Positions 1 to 8,917 are shown, counted from the stretch's first letter. The stretch is 64,000 nucleotides of DNA from Candidatus Onthomonas avicola (GCA_018710845.1 DVJB01000028.1:1-64000), one strand, 5' to 3'. Translations and numbers: made by a program. The notes: a model not told the origin generated them from the letters alone.

Positions 1-15
1 ACGAGTGACCCTGCA

Positions 16-43
16 GGACCGGCGGATCCGCCGGTCCTTTTCC
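16..43 (+). terminator. Intrinsic terminator of a gene left of the window
   Basis: A perfect 10-bp stem (GGACCGGCGG, then CCGCCGGTCC) with a 2-nt loop is followed by TTTTCC. It most likely ends a plus-strand gene lying outside the window. Confidence 0.7.
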
Positions 44-470
44 TTATCCAGCCTTTGCGTGATACATATTAAAAGTAGTATACACGGTTGTGACGAAAAT
101 TGCTATAGGAAAAGCGGAGAAAAAGCGCCTATGAAGCAAATTTTGAGGAAAGCGGGGGCATGCCCTTGCTGTCCGGTGGGTGGGTATGGTAAAATAAATA
201 AAAATGGCCGGCCAAAGATGGGACGGCATGGGAAATGTGATGTGACCGAGGCGGATGGCTCTGCTCATGATGTCCTGCCGGGCACAGCTCAGACGGAAGC
301 GGGAGAATTCGCCGGCGATTCGGTCCGGCGGCGATTCTGAACCGGATGAGCGGGCTGCGTCTGAGAAGAGCGCGATTCTGTCCGGTTTTCCCGTACCGGA
401 GGGCGGTACATTTGTCCCGGCGCGGGAATGATCGGAGCCATCTTCCCCGGTGAAGAGAGGAGAGCGTGAA
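44..470. other. Non-coding stretch with a possible promoter
   Basis: No convincing gene is seen here; the open frames lack ribosome sites and family resemblance. TTGCGT at 55-60 and TATACA at 79-84 with an 18-nt spacer could be a sigma-A promoter for the zinc-ribbon gene, which would give a leader of about 380 nt. A palindrome TGGCCGGCCA lies near 205-214. I see no known riboswitch. Confidence 0.35.
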
Positions 471-1352
471 ATGACCTGCAAATATTGCGGCAAACAGCAG
501 CCGGGCGGGGTGTCCTACTGCGTCTACTGCGGGCAAAAGCTGGACGAGGAGGAGGGACCGCGGCGCTGTCTGTCCTGCGGGGCGGAACTCCCGCCGGGCA
601 CCGCATTCTGCGGGGCCTGCGGCGCGCCAGTCCGGCCGCCTAAGCCGCAAGCGGATGACGGGGTGCCGCGCTGGCTGACCGCGCTGGCCGCCGGGCTGGG
701 TGTGGTGATTCTGGTGCTGATGGGCGTCGTCGTGGCCGGCCTGGTGATGACCGGGCAGGAGGACGGCGATGATGCGGCCGCCCTCTCCGGAATAGAGGAA
801 GAGGAGACGGACGTGCCCGCCGGCGGCGAGGGTCCGGACCCGGAGAGCGGCCAGACGGAGCAGGAGCCGGCGGAGGCTTCGGAAGAGGAGGCACAATCCG
901 AGACCGTGCCGGAGCAAGAGGACAGTCCGCAACTGGAGACTTCCTCGCTGGGCTGGGTCTTTCGGACGGATTACTTTGAACTGGCAGGAGAAGGGTCGTG
1001 GTCTGACTGGCTCTATTCCAGCAGAGACGGACGCCAGTGGGACTTCTGTCACAAAGCCAGCGCGGACGCCGGCTATGGCGGCAGCCTGTTCGGCATCACC
1101 CTCTACGAGAGCGGGCATGAGGAGGAGTATCACGAGCTGCCCGCCTACCGCGTGCTCGGTGAGCTGGAGACGGCGGAGGGAGAGCGCTACGACGTGGTGG
1201 CGGATTTCCCCACCGACGTCCAGTTCAGCGAGGAGACCCGGGAGGAATACTACCAGCTCCGGGAGGACGTGGACGCGGTGCTCGACACCTTCACGCCGGC
1301 GGAGGGATGCCAGTTCACCCCCAGGAGTTTTGTTGCGTCAGCAACAAAATAG
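471..1352 (+). CDS. Zinc-ribbon domain membrane protein
   Basis: The start is the ATG behind GAGAGGAGAG. The 293-residue product opens with two CxxC...CxxC zinc ribbons (CKYCG/CVYCG and CLSCG/CGACG, residues about 3-48). One membrane segment follows (about 65-90), then an acidic Glu/Asp/Gln-rich linker and a C-terminal domain of about 135 residues with many Trp and Tyr. This arrangement is common in clostridial proteins of unknown role: ribbons in the cytoplasm and the tail domain probably outside. The last residues (FVASATK) are encoded by the first hairpin of the structured repeat at 1322, so the natural C-terminus was probably replaced when the repeat arrived. No neighbour hints at function. 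Confidence 0.75.
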   Translation: MTCKYCGKQQPGGVSYCVYCGQKLDEEEGPRRCLSCGAELPPGTAFCGACGAPVRPPKPQADDGVPRWLTALAAGLGVVILVLMGVVVAGLVMTGQEDGDDAAALSGIEEEETDVPAGGEGPDPESGQTEQEPAEASEEEAQSETVPEQEDSPQLETSSLGWVFRTDYFELAGEGSWSDWLYSSRDGRQWDFCHKASADAGYGGSLFGITLYESGHEEEYHELPAYRVLGELETAEGERYDVVADFPTDVQFSEETREEYYQLREDVDAVLDTFTPAEGCQFTPRSFVASATK

Positions 1353-1541
1353 AGTGAAATATCGTTTTTGGGACGGGCGTGTACCGGCCCAAAAACACAG
1401 GGAGGCCGGGAGTGTGCCCCGAAGGGGCGCGCGCCCGAGCCGCCAACGGCGGCGACAAAGTGCCCTTGGGGTGCGGGTCGGCCGCACTTTTCGAACAAAA
1501 TCGTAGATTTTGTTCGAGCGTGTCGACCTTTGTCGACACGC
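1322..1541 (+). repeat. Structured repeat element, copy 1 (no insert in P2)
   Basis: This is a series of hairpins. P1 is TTTTGTTGC/GCAACAAAA (1328-1349). P2 is GTTTTTGGG/CCCAAAAAC (1364-1396), with loop ACGGGCGTGTACCGG. P3 is GGCCG/CGGCC (1404-1408 with 1479-1483) and encloses GTGTGC/GCGCGC, CCCC-gaa-GGGG and GCCGCC-aac-GGCGGC. P4 is CGAACAAAATC/GATTTTGTTCG (1492-1516). P5 is GCGTGTCGAC/GTCGACACGC (1518-1541). It begins inside the 3' end of the zinc-ribbon gene. It is nearly identical to copy 4 except for the missing insert in the P2 loop. Confidence 0.9.
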
Positions 1542-1544
1542 AAA

Positions 1545-1589
1545 GCCGCACCTCCAGAGCACATTTGACTCCGGGGATGCGGCGTTTTT
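1545..1589. terminator. Terminator between convergent genes
   Basis: GCCGCA (1545) pairs with TGCGGC (1578), and CTCC pairs with GGGG inside. GTTTTT follows on the plus strand. It separates the plus-strand zinc-ribbon gene and repeat copy 1 from leuA, which arrives on the minus strand. Confidence 0.6.
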
Positions 1590-1605
1590 GGTGTGTGGGA
1601 GATGG

Positions 1606-3318
1606 TCAGCTCTGCGCCTGTCCGGCCAGCTCCAGCTCCTTTTCCTTCCACCAGGCGCGGTTGATCGCGCACAGCACGCCCTTGATGGAGGCCAGAGAGA
1701 TGTTGTGGTCGATGCCGACGCCGAAGATGTCCTGATTTTCCTTCGTCTTGAGGTGGATGTAGGCCACCGCCTGCGAGTCCGAGCCGGTGTTGATCGCGTG
1801 CTCGGAGTAGTCGGCAAAGGTGTACTTGTCCATCCGCTGGCCGTGGATGGCGTTGAAGAAGGCGTCGATCGGGCCGTTGCCCTCGCCGGCGACCTCGAAG
1901 ACGGTCTCCTTGTGCCGGAGCGTCCCCTCGAAGGTGACATGGCTCTTGCCGTCCACCATCTGCTCATGGAACTGGTGACGCAGCAGCTGATAGGGGCCGT
2001 CTACCTCGAGGTACTCCTTGCGGAAGAGCTGGAAGATGGCCTCCGGCAGCAGCTCCTTGCCAACCCGGTCGGTCTCGTGCTGGACGATGGCGCCGAACTC
2101 CGGGTGCATCGCCTTAGGCAGGTTAAAGCCGAAGTTGTGCGCCATGACAAAGGCGGTGCCGCCCTTGCCCGACTGGCTGTTGATGCGGATGATGGGCTCG
2201 TAGGCGCGGCCCACGTCTGCCGGGTCGATGGGCAGGTAGGGGACCTCCCACTTGTCGGTGCCCGATTCGGCCATGTACTGCACGCCCTTGTTGATCGCGT
2301 CCTGATGGCTGCCGGAGAAGGCGGTGAACACCAGCTTGCCGACGTAGGGCTGCCGCTCGCCGACGCGCATCTTGGTGACCTTCTCATACACGTCGCGGAT
2401 CTTGTTGATGTCGGAGAAGTCCAGCTCGGGGTCGATGCCCTGGGTGTACATGTTCATCGCCAGCGTGACCATGTCGACGTTGCCTGTCCGCTCGCCGTTG
2501 CCGAAGAGGGTGGCCTCGATCCGCTCGCCGCCGGCCAGCAGGCCGAGCTCGGCGGTGGCCACGCCGGTGCCGCGGTCGTTGTGCGGGTGGAGCGAGATGA
2601 TCGCCCGCTCCCGGCCGGGCAGGTTGCGGATGAAGTACTCCAGCTCGTCGGCAAACTGATTGGGCAGGCAGTTCTCCACCGTGGTGGGCAGGTTCAAGAT
2701 GACCTTGTGCGCCTCGTCGGCGTGCAGGGCGTCGAGCACGGCGGCGCAGATCTCGTCCGCCGCGTCCATCTCGGTGCCCATGAAGGACTCGGGCGAGTAC
2801 TCATAGCGCAGATCCATCCCCGAGGCGAGGAAGGGCTGGCTCATCTCGTAGATCATCTCCGCCGCGTCCACGGCGATCTTTTTGACGCCCTCCACGTCGG
2901 TGCGGAAGACCACCTTGCGCTGGAGGGTGGAGGTGGAGTTATAGAAGTGGAAGATGACGTGCTTGCAGCCCTCAATCGCCTGGAAGGTGCGGCGGATCAG
3001 GTGCGGCCGCGCCTGCACCAGCACCTGGATGGTCACGTCGTCCGGGATGTGGCCGTCCTCAATCAGGGTGCGCAGGAAGAGGTACTCCGTATCCGAGGCG
3101 GACGGGAAGCCGACCTCGATCTCCTTCACGCCGATGTCCACCAGGCAGTGGAACAGCTCCAGCTTCTCCTCCACGTTCATCGGGTCGATGAGGGCCTGGT
3201 TGCCGTCGCGCAGGTCGACGGAGCACCATACGGGCGCGTGGGTGATCTGCTTATCCGGCCAGGTGCGGTTCTCAATCGGCTGCGGCACGAAGGGAATGTA
3301 CTTTTCAAATCCGGTCAT
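1606..3318 (-). CDS. leuA: 2-isopropylmalate synthase
   Basis: This enzyme joins acetyl-CoA to 2-ketoisovalerate, the committed step of leucine synthesis in the cytoplasm. The 570-residue product has the HMGL-like barrel with LRDGNQ near residue 40 and the metal-binding HPHND motif. It also has the C-terminal regulatory domain that carries leucine feedback in this family. Its length fits the long LeuA form, which starts with a PFVP..NRTWPDK-type N-terminus. The ATG at 3318 follows AGGAGG; the longer open frame upstream runs into the T-box terminator and is rejected. It is controlled by the T-box leader at 3365-3640. leuB lies 6 kb away on the other strand, and leuCD is not in the window. Confidence 0.96.
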   Translation of the reverse strand: MTGFEKYIPFVPQPIENRTWPDKQITHAPVWCSVDLRDGNQALIDPMNVEEKLELFHCLVDIGVKEIEVGFPSASDTEYLFLRTLIEDGHIPDDVTIQVLVQARPHLIRRTFQAIEGCKHVIFHFYNSTSTLQRKVVFRTDVEGVKKIAVDAAEMIYEMSQPFLASGMDLRYEYSPESFMGTEMDAADEICAAVLDALHADEAHKVILNLPTTVENCLPNQFADELEYFIRNLPGRERAIISLHPHNDRGTGVATAELGLLAGGERIEATLFGNGERTGNVDMVTLAMNMYTQGIDPELDFSDINKIRDVYEKVTKMRVGERQPYVGKLVFTAFSGSHQDAINKGVQYMAESGTDKWEVPYLPIDPADVGRAYEPIIRINSQSGKGGTAFVMAHNFGFNLPKAMHPEFGAIVQHETDRVGKELLPEAIFQLFRKEYLEVDGPYQLLRHQFHEQMVDGKSHVTFEGTLRHKETVFEVAGEGNGPIDAFFNAIHGQRMDKYTFADYSEHAINTGSDSQAVAYIHLKTKENQDIFGVGIDHNISLASIKGVLCAINRAWWKEKELELAGQAQS

Positions 3319-3364
3319 CGTTCGGTTCCTCCTAAAAATGATGGTTCTGCCCGTCAGGAGAATG

Positions 3365-3640
3365 AAAAAACACCCCTGACCTCGGCATTGGTCAGGGGTG
3401 TAAAACACAATTACACGGTACCACCCTGGTTCGGCCGGCGGTTGCCCGCCAAGCCCTCTGCGGCCTCCAACAAGGCCTGGACCGGTAACGGGGTCAGCCG
3501 GCTGACCCTACTGCGCCGCGCGGTTCGGGTGAGCGACTCCGGGAACAGTTATCCACCGCACGCCGCCTGCCGGTTCACAGCGCCCACCGGCTCTCTGGAA
3601 GGGATACGTACGGTCTTTCTTCCCATCTGCGTCTGTTAGC
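3365..3640 (-). promoter_or_regulatory. T-box leader of leuA
   Basis: On the minus strand the leader contains the T-box core AGGGTGGTACCGTG (complement at 3414-3427). A terminator stem ACACCCCTGAC/GTCAGGGGTGT with a U-run follows (3365-3401). Upstream is a stem I region with GAGAGCCGGTGGG and GTGAACCGG. A CUC triplet (leucine) followed by A in the distal stem-I strand is a plausible specifier, but I could not place the specifier loop with certainty. T-boxes bind uncharged tRNA and then prevent termination. A leucine-responsive switch for leuA fits. Confidence 0.92.
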
Positions 3641-3647
3641 AAGACAC

Positions 3648-3676
3648 ATTATAGCCGGGGAAACCTCTTTTGTCAA
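3648..3676 (-). promoter_or_regulatory. leuA T-box promoter
   Basis: On the minus strand, TTGACA (complement 3671-3676) and TATAAT (complement 3648-3653) have a 17-nt spacer, an ideal sigma-A promoter just upstream of the T-box. Confidence 0.85.
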
Positions 3677-3717
3677 GATGGATTCTGCCGTCATTTTTCC
3701 GCGCTGCGGGCAATCCG

Positions 3718-3746
3718 TTGACTTTCCATGGCTGAAATTGTATACT
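3718..3746 (+). promoter_or_regulatory. Promoter of the peptide transporter operon
   Basis: TTGACT (3718-3723) and TATACT (3741-3746) have a 17-nt spacer and lie 32 nt before the GTG start of the binding protein. No operator is evident. Confidence 0.8.
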
Positions 3747-3778
3747 AATATGGCATATCAAAAAAGGGAGGACGCCCC

Positions 3779-5419
3779 GTGAAGAGATTTTTTGCATTGC
3801 TGCTGACGTTGGCCCTGCTGGCCGGCCTTGCCGCCTGCGGCGGTCAGACGGACGCGCAGGACGGCGTGGACCAGGAGAACACCGGAGAGAGCGCTGCCCA
3901 GACGCAGGACCAGGCGCAGGAGACCTCTGTGGTCAATATCGGCTGCACCTCGCGCCTGGGCACGCTCAACCCGCTGCTGATGGACGGCACCTGGGTGAAC
4001 GTGTACGCGATGAGCCTGGAATTTTTGCCGCTGGTGAGCCTGAACGACGAGATGGAGTTTGAATTTATGCTCGCCGACGCCATCACCACGGAGGACAACC
4101 TGACCTATACCGTCCATATCGACGAGGCGGCGACGTGGTCGGACGGCGAGCCGGTCACAGCGGAGGACCTGGCCTACACCATGACGCGCATTGCCAGCCC
4201 GCTGGTGATGAACTATTCGATGCAGTTCTCCGCCATCGTCGGCACGGATGACGAGACCGGCTGGGTGGAAGAGGGCGCCGAGACCATCGAGGGGCTCACC
4301 GTGGTGGACGAGAAGACGCTGGAGATCACCTTTAAGTATGAGATGAACATGGTCAGCTTCTTAAACGGCTACGCCCAGTATATCCTCACCCTGCCCAAGC
4401 ATGTGCTCGAGACCATCCCCGAGGCAGAGCTGGCCGCGTCGGACTGGTTTGACGCGCCCACCGTCGTCTCCGGGCCGTACGTGGTGACGGACTACGACGC
4501 CGACCACTATATCTCCTATACCGCCAATGAGAATTACTGGCGCGGCGTGCCTCAAATTTCGTATTGCAATATCCGCATCGTCGAGGGCAGCGGCCTGCTG
4601 GCCGCGCTCCAGTCCGGGGAGATCGACATCGTCCCCCCGCTGCTGGGCAGCATCCCGGAAGAGGACCAGGCGGCGGTGCAGGCCCTGGAGGGCGTCCGCT
4701 CTGCCTACGGCTCCGCGATCGCGACCGAGAGCATCTTCCTCAACGCCGAGTCTGTCCCGGATGAGCGGGTGCGCCAGGCGATGCTGTATGCCCTCGACCG
4801 GGAGACCATCGTCGAGGGCCTGCTCTCCGGCGGGGCAGAGATTATGGACGGCTTCTGCGTCCCGGACGGGCCGTACGCCTCCGGGCTCGAGCCGGTCTCC
4901 TATGACCCCGAGCGGGCCCGCGAACTGCTCGACGAGGCGGGCTGGGACGGCAGCGAGAGCTACACCCTCTATATCAATTCCGGCGACCAGACGCTGGTGA
5001 ACGCCTGCACCCTCTGCCAGGCCTACTGGGCGGCGGTGGGCATCGACGTGGAGCTGCGCACGGTGGACCTCGATACCCTGATGGCCCAGGCGGGCGCGGA
5101 GGAGACCGACCTGCTGGCCGTGCAGTACACCTATCCCGTGGTGGACCCGAGCTGGGATATCGACTACCTCCTCTCCTCCTGGTGTCACCTCTATCCGGAC
5201 GAGGCGCAGCAGGCCCTCGCCACCATATGGACAAGCAATGACGAGGCGGTGCTGCGCGAGAACTACGCGGCCATCGACGCGCTGGCGCAGGAGCAGGTCC
5301 CGGTGATTTGCCTGTATGCTTATGGACCGCTGGGCGCGGTGCGCGAGAGCCTGCAAAATGCCGAGGCGACGATGTACGGCTCCATCAACAACATCCAGGA
5401 GTGGAGCTTTGCCGCATGA
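3779..5419 (+). CDS. ABC transporter substrate-binding lipoprotein (oligopeptide/nickel family 5)
   Basis: This is the extracellular binding protein of an importer. The 546-residue product starts at GTG behind GGGAGG. It has a lipoprotein signal ending LAAC (Cys20), an acidic spacer, and the family-5 solute-binding fold (for example WSDGEPVTAEDLAYTMTRI near 120-135 and RVRQAMLYALDRE near 330). Lipid attachment to Cys20 would tether it to the outer face of the membrane. The substrate cannot be read from sequence: oligopeptides, dipeptides or nickel are all possible. It heads a five-gene operon (binding protein, two ATPases, two permeases), and its stop overlaps the next start. Confidence 0.9.
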   Translation: MKRFFALLLTLALLAGLAACGGQTDAQDGVDQENTGESAAQTQDQAQETSVVNIGCTSRLGTLNPLLMDGTWVNVYAMSLEFLPLVSLNDEMEFEFMLADAITTEDNLTYTVHIDEAATWSDGEPVTAEDLAYTMTRIASPLVMNYSMQFSAIVGTDDETGWVEEGAETIEGLTVVDEKTLEITFKYEMNMVSFLNGYAQYILTLPKHVLETIPEAELAASDWFDAPTVVSGPYVVTDYDADHYISYTANENYWRGVPQISYCNIRIVEGSGLLAALQSGEIDIVPPLLGSIPEEDQAAVQALEGVRSAYGSAIATESIFLNAESVPDERVRQAMLYALDRETIVEGLLSGGAEIMDGFCVPDGPYASGLEPVSYDPERARELLDEAGWDGSESYTLYINSGDQTLVNACTLCQAYWAAVGIDVELRTVDLDTLMAQAGAEETDLLAVQYTYPVVDPSWDIDYLLSSWCHLYPDEAQQALATIWTSNDEAVLRENYAAIDALAQEQVPVICLYAYGPLGAVRESLQNAEATMYGSINNIQEWSFAA

Positions 5420-6195
5420 GCCTGCTGGAGATCGAGGACCTGCACCTGGAGATCGGCGGCCAGGAGATTTTGCGCGGCATGTCGCTCAACGTGGAGGTGA
5501 GCGAGTTTATCGCCCTGGTGGGGGAGTCCGGCTCGGGCAAGAGCATGACCGCCCTGGCGGTGATGGGCCTGCTGTCCCAGAAGGCGCGTATCACTGCCGG
5601 CTCTATCCGCTTTGACGGGCGGGAGCTGCTCGGGCTGGACGGCCGCGCGCTCGACCAGGTGCGCGGGTCGGAGATGGCGATGGTCTTCCAGGACGCGCTG
5701 ACCAGCCTCAACGGCGTGCTCACCATCGGCGATCAGCTCACCGAGGGGATGCGCGTCCACCTGGGGATGGATCGCCGCGCCGCCGAGGGGCGCGCGCTTG
5801 AGCTGCTCGGGCGGGTCGGCCTGCCCGCGGACCGGGCGATGCTCCGTCGTTATCCGCACACCCTCTCCGGTGGCCAGCGCCAGCGGGTGTGCATCGCCAT
5901 GGCCCTGGCTTGCCACCCGCGGCTGCTGATCGCCGACGAGCCCACCACCGCCCTGGACGTCACGGTGCAGGAGCAGATCATGGAGCTGCTCGGGCGCCTG
6001 AAGCGGGAGAACGGCATGGCCGTGCTCTTTATCACGCACGACATCGCCCTGGCCGCCCGCGAGGCGCACCGGATTGCCGTCGCCTGGGAGGGCCGGGTGG
6101 TGGAGACCGGCGCGGCCCAGGACGTCCTGAACCATCCGCAACACGCCTATACCCGCCGCCTGGCCGAGGCGGCGGAGAAATTGAGACTGCAATGA
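5416..6195 (+). CDS. Peptide ABC transporter ATPase (DppD/OppD type)
   Basis: This is one of the paired ATPases that power the importer from the cytoplasmic side. The 259-residue product has Walker A GESGSGKS (about 36-43), signature LSGGQRQRV, Walker B LLIADEP and an H-loop THDIALA. The start is the ATG overlapping the binding-protein stop (ATGA), which argues for translational coupling. It is shorter than many OppD proteins because the C-terminal oligopeptide/dipeptide extension, with its iron-sulfur cysteines, is missing. Its own stop overlaps the start of the next ATPase. Confidence 0.93.
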   Translation: MSLLEIEDLHLEIGGQEILRGMSLNVEVSEFIALVGESGSGKSMTALAVMGLLSQKARITAGSIRFDGRELLGLDGRALDQVRGSEMAMVFQDALTSLNGVLTIGDQLTEGMRVHLGMDRRAAEGRALELLGRVGLPADRAMLRRYPHTLSGGQRQRVCIAMALACHPRLLIADEPTTALDVTVQEQIMELLGRLKRENGMAVLFITHDIALAAREAHRIAVAWEGRVVETGAAQDVLNHPQHAYTRRLAEAAEKLRLQ

Positions 6196-6950
6196 ATGAA
6201 ATCTGTCAACTGGAGCAGGTGAGCAAGTCCTACCGCCTCTCTGGCCGCCGCACGCTCGAGGCGGTGCACGATGTCTCCCTCACCCTCTGTGAGGGGGAGA
6301 CACTCGGCCTGGTGGGGGAGTCTGGCTCGGGCAAGAGCACGCTGGGCCGCCAGATCGTCGCACTCGAACGGCCGACGGAGGGCAAGGTGCTCTACCGCGG
6401 GCGGGACCTCGCCGACCGGAGCTGGCTGCGCCAGGTGCGCTGCGAGATCCAGATGGTCTTTCAGGACACCTACGCCTCCCTCAACCCGCGCAAGACGGTC
6501 TTTCAGACCCTCTATGAGCCGATGGCCTATCACCGCCTCGCCACCCGCGCGGACGGGCGGCAGAAGGTGGAGCGGCTGCTGGACATGGCGGAGCTGCCTG
6601 CCGCCTATGCCGGGCGCTATCCGCACGAGCTCTCCGGCGGCCAGCGCCAGCGGGTGTGCATCGCCCGCGCCCTGGCGCTGAACCCGAAATTCGTCGTCTG
6701 GGACGAGCCGGTCTCCGCCCTGGACGTGACGGTGGCCGCCCAGATTCTGGAGCTGATGCTCCGCCTGCAGCGGGAGCTGGGGCTCACGAGCATCTTTATC
6801 GGCCACGGCATCGGCGCGGTGGCCTATGTCAGCGACCGCCTGGCCGTCATGCAGAGCGGCCGCCTGGTGGAGGTGGGGCCGACGGAGCAGATCGTGAACC
6901 ACCCGCGTGAGCGCTATACCCAGACCCTCATCCGGGCCGCGCGCTACTGA
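6192..6950 (+). CDS. Peptide ABC transporter ATPase (DppF/OppF type)
   Basis: This is the second ATPase of the importer, 252 residues, starting at ATG 6192, which overlaps the previous TGA. It has Walker A GESGSGKST, signature LSGGQRQRVCIARAL and Walker B VVWDEPVSALD. The H-loop reads GHGIGAV instead of the usual SHDL, so the His is kept but the following Asp is not. Mixed heterodimers of D- and F-type ATPases are the rule in this transporter class. Confidence 0.93.
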   Translation: MNEICQLEQVSKSYRLSGRRTLEAVHDVSLTLCEGETLGLVGESGSGKSTLGRQIVALERPTEGKVLYRGRDLADRSWLRQVRCEIQMVFQDTYASLNPRKTVFQTLYEPMAYHRLATRADGRQKVERLLDMAELPAAYAGRYPHELSGGQRQRVCIARALALNPKFVVWDEPVSALDVTVAAQILELMLRLQRELGLTSIFIGHGIGAVAYVSDRLAVMQSGRLVEVGPTEQIVNHPRERYTQTLIRAARY

Positions 6951-6960
6951 GGAGGCGGAG

Positions 6961-7908
6961 ATGGGAAAATATATCCTCAAGCGCATCGCCGTCGCCATCC
7001 CGGTGCTCATTGGCATCACGGTGATTGACTATGCGCTCATGTGCCTGGCCGGCAGTCCGCTAGATATGCTCACCGGCCCGCGCGTGTCCGAGGGGGCGCT
7101 GGCCGCCCGGGCGGTCGCCTGGGGACTGGACCAGCCCTTCTATATTCAATACTTTGTCTGGCTTCAGCAGGTGCTCACCGGGAACCTGGGCTATTCCACC
7201 AGCAGCTTCCAGCCGGTCAGTGAGATGATTTTCTCCCACCTCGGGCCGACGCTGCTGCTGATGGTGACCGCGCTGGTGCTCAGCATGGCCATCGCCCTGC
7301 CGCTGGGCATCTGGTCGGCCACCCACCCGTATACGAAGGGGGACTATGCCCTGGTGGCGCTCAGCTTCGTGGGCACGGGGATTCCGAGCTTCTTCCTCGC
7401 GCTGGTGCTGATCTGGCTGTTCACCGTGCAGCTCGGCTGGCTCCCCTCGAGCGGGATGACCACGCTGGGCACGGGAGGCGGCGCGCTGGACGTGCTGCGT
7501 CACCTGGCCATGCCGGCCGCGGTGCTCACCGTCTATCAGACGGGGGTGAACCTGCGCTATATCCGCTCGGCGATGCTGGACATCAGCCAGCAGGACTACC
7601 TGCGCACCGCCCGGGCCAAGGGCCTGGGGGAGCGCCGGGTGATCTGGAAGCACGGCTTTCGCAATATCCTCCTGACCGTCATCACGGTGGTGGGGGTGCA
7701 GATTCCCGCCCTCTTCGGCGGCAGCGTGGTGGTCGAGCAGGTCTTCTCCTGGCCGGGGCTGGGCCTGATGACGATGAGCGCGATCAGCAGCCGGGACTAC
7801 CCGGTCATCATGGGCGTCTGCCTGATGACGGCGGTGGTGGTCGTGCTGGTAAACCTCATCACCGATATCCTCTATGCCCTGGCCAATCCGACGGTGAGAC
7901 TGCGATGA
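6961..7908 (+). CDS. Peptide ABC transporter permease (DppB type)
   Basis: This is one of two membrane subunits forming the channel. The 315-residue product has a first membrane helix near the N-terminus (IAVAIPVLIGITVIDYALM), a large outer loop and further helices. The coupling-helix EAA loop is RTARAKGLGERRVIWKHGFRN. The ATG follows GGAGGCGGAG directly after the upstream stop; the earlier in-frame start lies inside the ATPase gene and is rejected. Its stop overlaps the next permease start. Confidence 0.92.
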   Translation: MGKYILKRIAVAIPVLIGITVIDYALMCLAGSPLDMLTGPRVSEGALAARAVAWGLDQPFYIQYFVWLQQVLTGNLGYSTSSFQPVSEMIFSHLGPTLLLMVTALVLSMAIALPLGIWSATHPYTKGDYALVALSFVGTGIPSFFLALVLIWLFTVQLGWLPSSGMTTLGTGGGALDVLRHLAMPAAVLTVYQTGVNLRYIRSAMLDISQQDYLRTARAKGLGERRVIWKHGFRNILLTVITVVGVQIPALFGGSVVVEQVFSWPGLGLMTMSAISSRDYPVIMGVCLMTAVVVVLVNLITDILYALANPTVRLR

Positions 7909-8744
7909 GAAAAGACGGACTGACGGCGCGTTTCCTGCGCCATAAATTGGGGGTGGCGAGCCTCGTGGTGGTGGTGCTCATCACCCTGGCGGCGGTGCTC
8001 GCCCCGGTGATTGCCCCCTACGACCCGACGGCGATCCACCCGGCCTTCAGCGCGCCGCCCAGCCTGGCCCACCCCCTGGGTACCGACCAGATCGGGCGCG
8101 ACGTGCTCTCGCGGCTGTTGTACGCCACGCGGACCTCGCTGCTGGTGGGGGCGCTGGCGACGGCGCTCTCCACCGCCCTCGGCGTGGTGCTCGGGCTGAT
8201 CTCGGGCTACTTCGGCGGGGTGGCGGACATGGTCATCATGCGCGTGACCGACATGGTGATGAGCTTTCCCTACCTCCTGCTCGTGCTGGTGGCCGCGGCC
8301 ATCTTCGAGCCGGGGCTGTGGAATATCATTCTGATTCTCGGCTTTGTGGACTGGCCGGGCGTGGCCCGTCTGGTGCGCGGCAACGTGCTCGCCCTGCGCG
8401 AGAGCGGCTTTGTCCGCGCCAGCCAGGTGGCGGGCATGCCCGGGCGCTATCTCCTCTTCTCCGAGATTTTGCCCAATACCCTCGCCCCCGTGCTGGTCTA
8501 CGCAACCACGGTGATGGCGGTCTCCATGCTCGACGAGGCGGCGCTCAGCTTCCTGTCCATGGGGGTCCAGCCGCCGGACGCGAGCCTTGGCAATATGCTC
8601 GGCGGGGCGCAGTCGCTCACGGTGCTCACCGAGATGCCGTGGCTCTGGCTGCCGCCGGGGCTGATGGTGATCGTGCTGGTGGTGGCCATTAGCTTCGTCG
8701 GCGACGCCCTGCGCGATGCGGCCGACCCGACAGGGACCAAGTGA
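7905..8744 (+). CDS. Peptide ABC transporter permease (DppC type)
   Basis: This is the second channel subunit, 279 residues, with its start overlapping the DppB-type stop (ATGA). The N-terminal helix is followed by the DppC-typical segment LAPYDPT..HPLGTDQIGRDVLSRLLYATRTSL. The EAA loop is VRASQVAGMPGRYLLFSEILPN. It is the last gene of the operon; palindromic repeats begin 17 nt downstream. Confidence 0.92.
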   Translation: MRKDGLTARFLRHKLGVASLVVVVLITLAAVLAPVIAPYDPTAIHPAFSAPPSLAHPLGTDQIGRDVLSRLLYATRTSLLVGALATALSTALGVVLGLISGYFGGVADMVIMRVTDMVMSFPYLLLVLVAAAIFEPGLWNIILILGFVDWPGVARLVRGNVLALRESGFVRASQVAGMPGRYLLFSEILPNTLAPVLVYATTVMAVSMLDEAALSFLSMGVQPPDASLGNMLGGAQSLTVLTEMPWLWLPPGLMVIVLVVAISFVGDALRDAADPTGTK

Positions 8745-8760
8745 GCGCGACATAAAAAAG

Positions 8761-8890
8761 CCTTCCCCCTCCGGGGGAAGGTGGCGCGGCGCAAGCCGCG
8801 ACGGATGAGGGGGCGCTGCCATGCACGTCCCACAACGCAGGGGACAACCAAGGAAACAAAACCTCGTAGGGGCGCACCGCGTGCGCCCGC
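8761..8890 (+). repeat. Palindromic intergenic repeat unit 1 (contains GTAG REP)
   Basis: The order is hairpin CCTTCCCCC/GGGGGAAGG (8761-8781), hairpin CGCGGC-gcaa-GCCGCG (8785-8800), GACGGATGAGGGG, a spacer GGGACAACCAAGGAAACAAA, and a GTAG-footed hairpin GGGCGCAC-cgc-GTGCGCCC (8866-8890). It is repeated almost directly as unit 2. Similar GC-rich palindromes are widespread in gut clostridia; this is from memory, not from a search. Confidence 0.8.
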
Positions 8891-8917
8891 GAAACACGGC
8901 CCGCCCCGGCATAAAAG

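Noticed and set aside
129-1133. Long minus-strand open frame opposite the zinc-ribbon gene
   Set aside because: The plus-strand gene has clear zinc-ribbon motifs and a ribosome site; the minus frame is Arg/Pro/Ala-rich noise.
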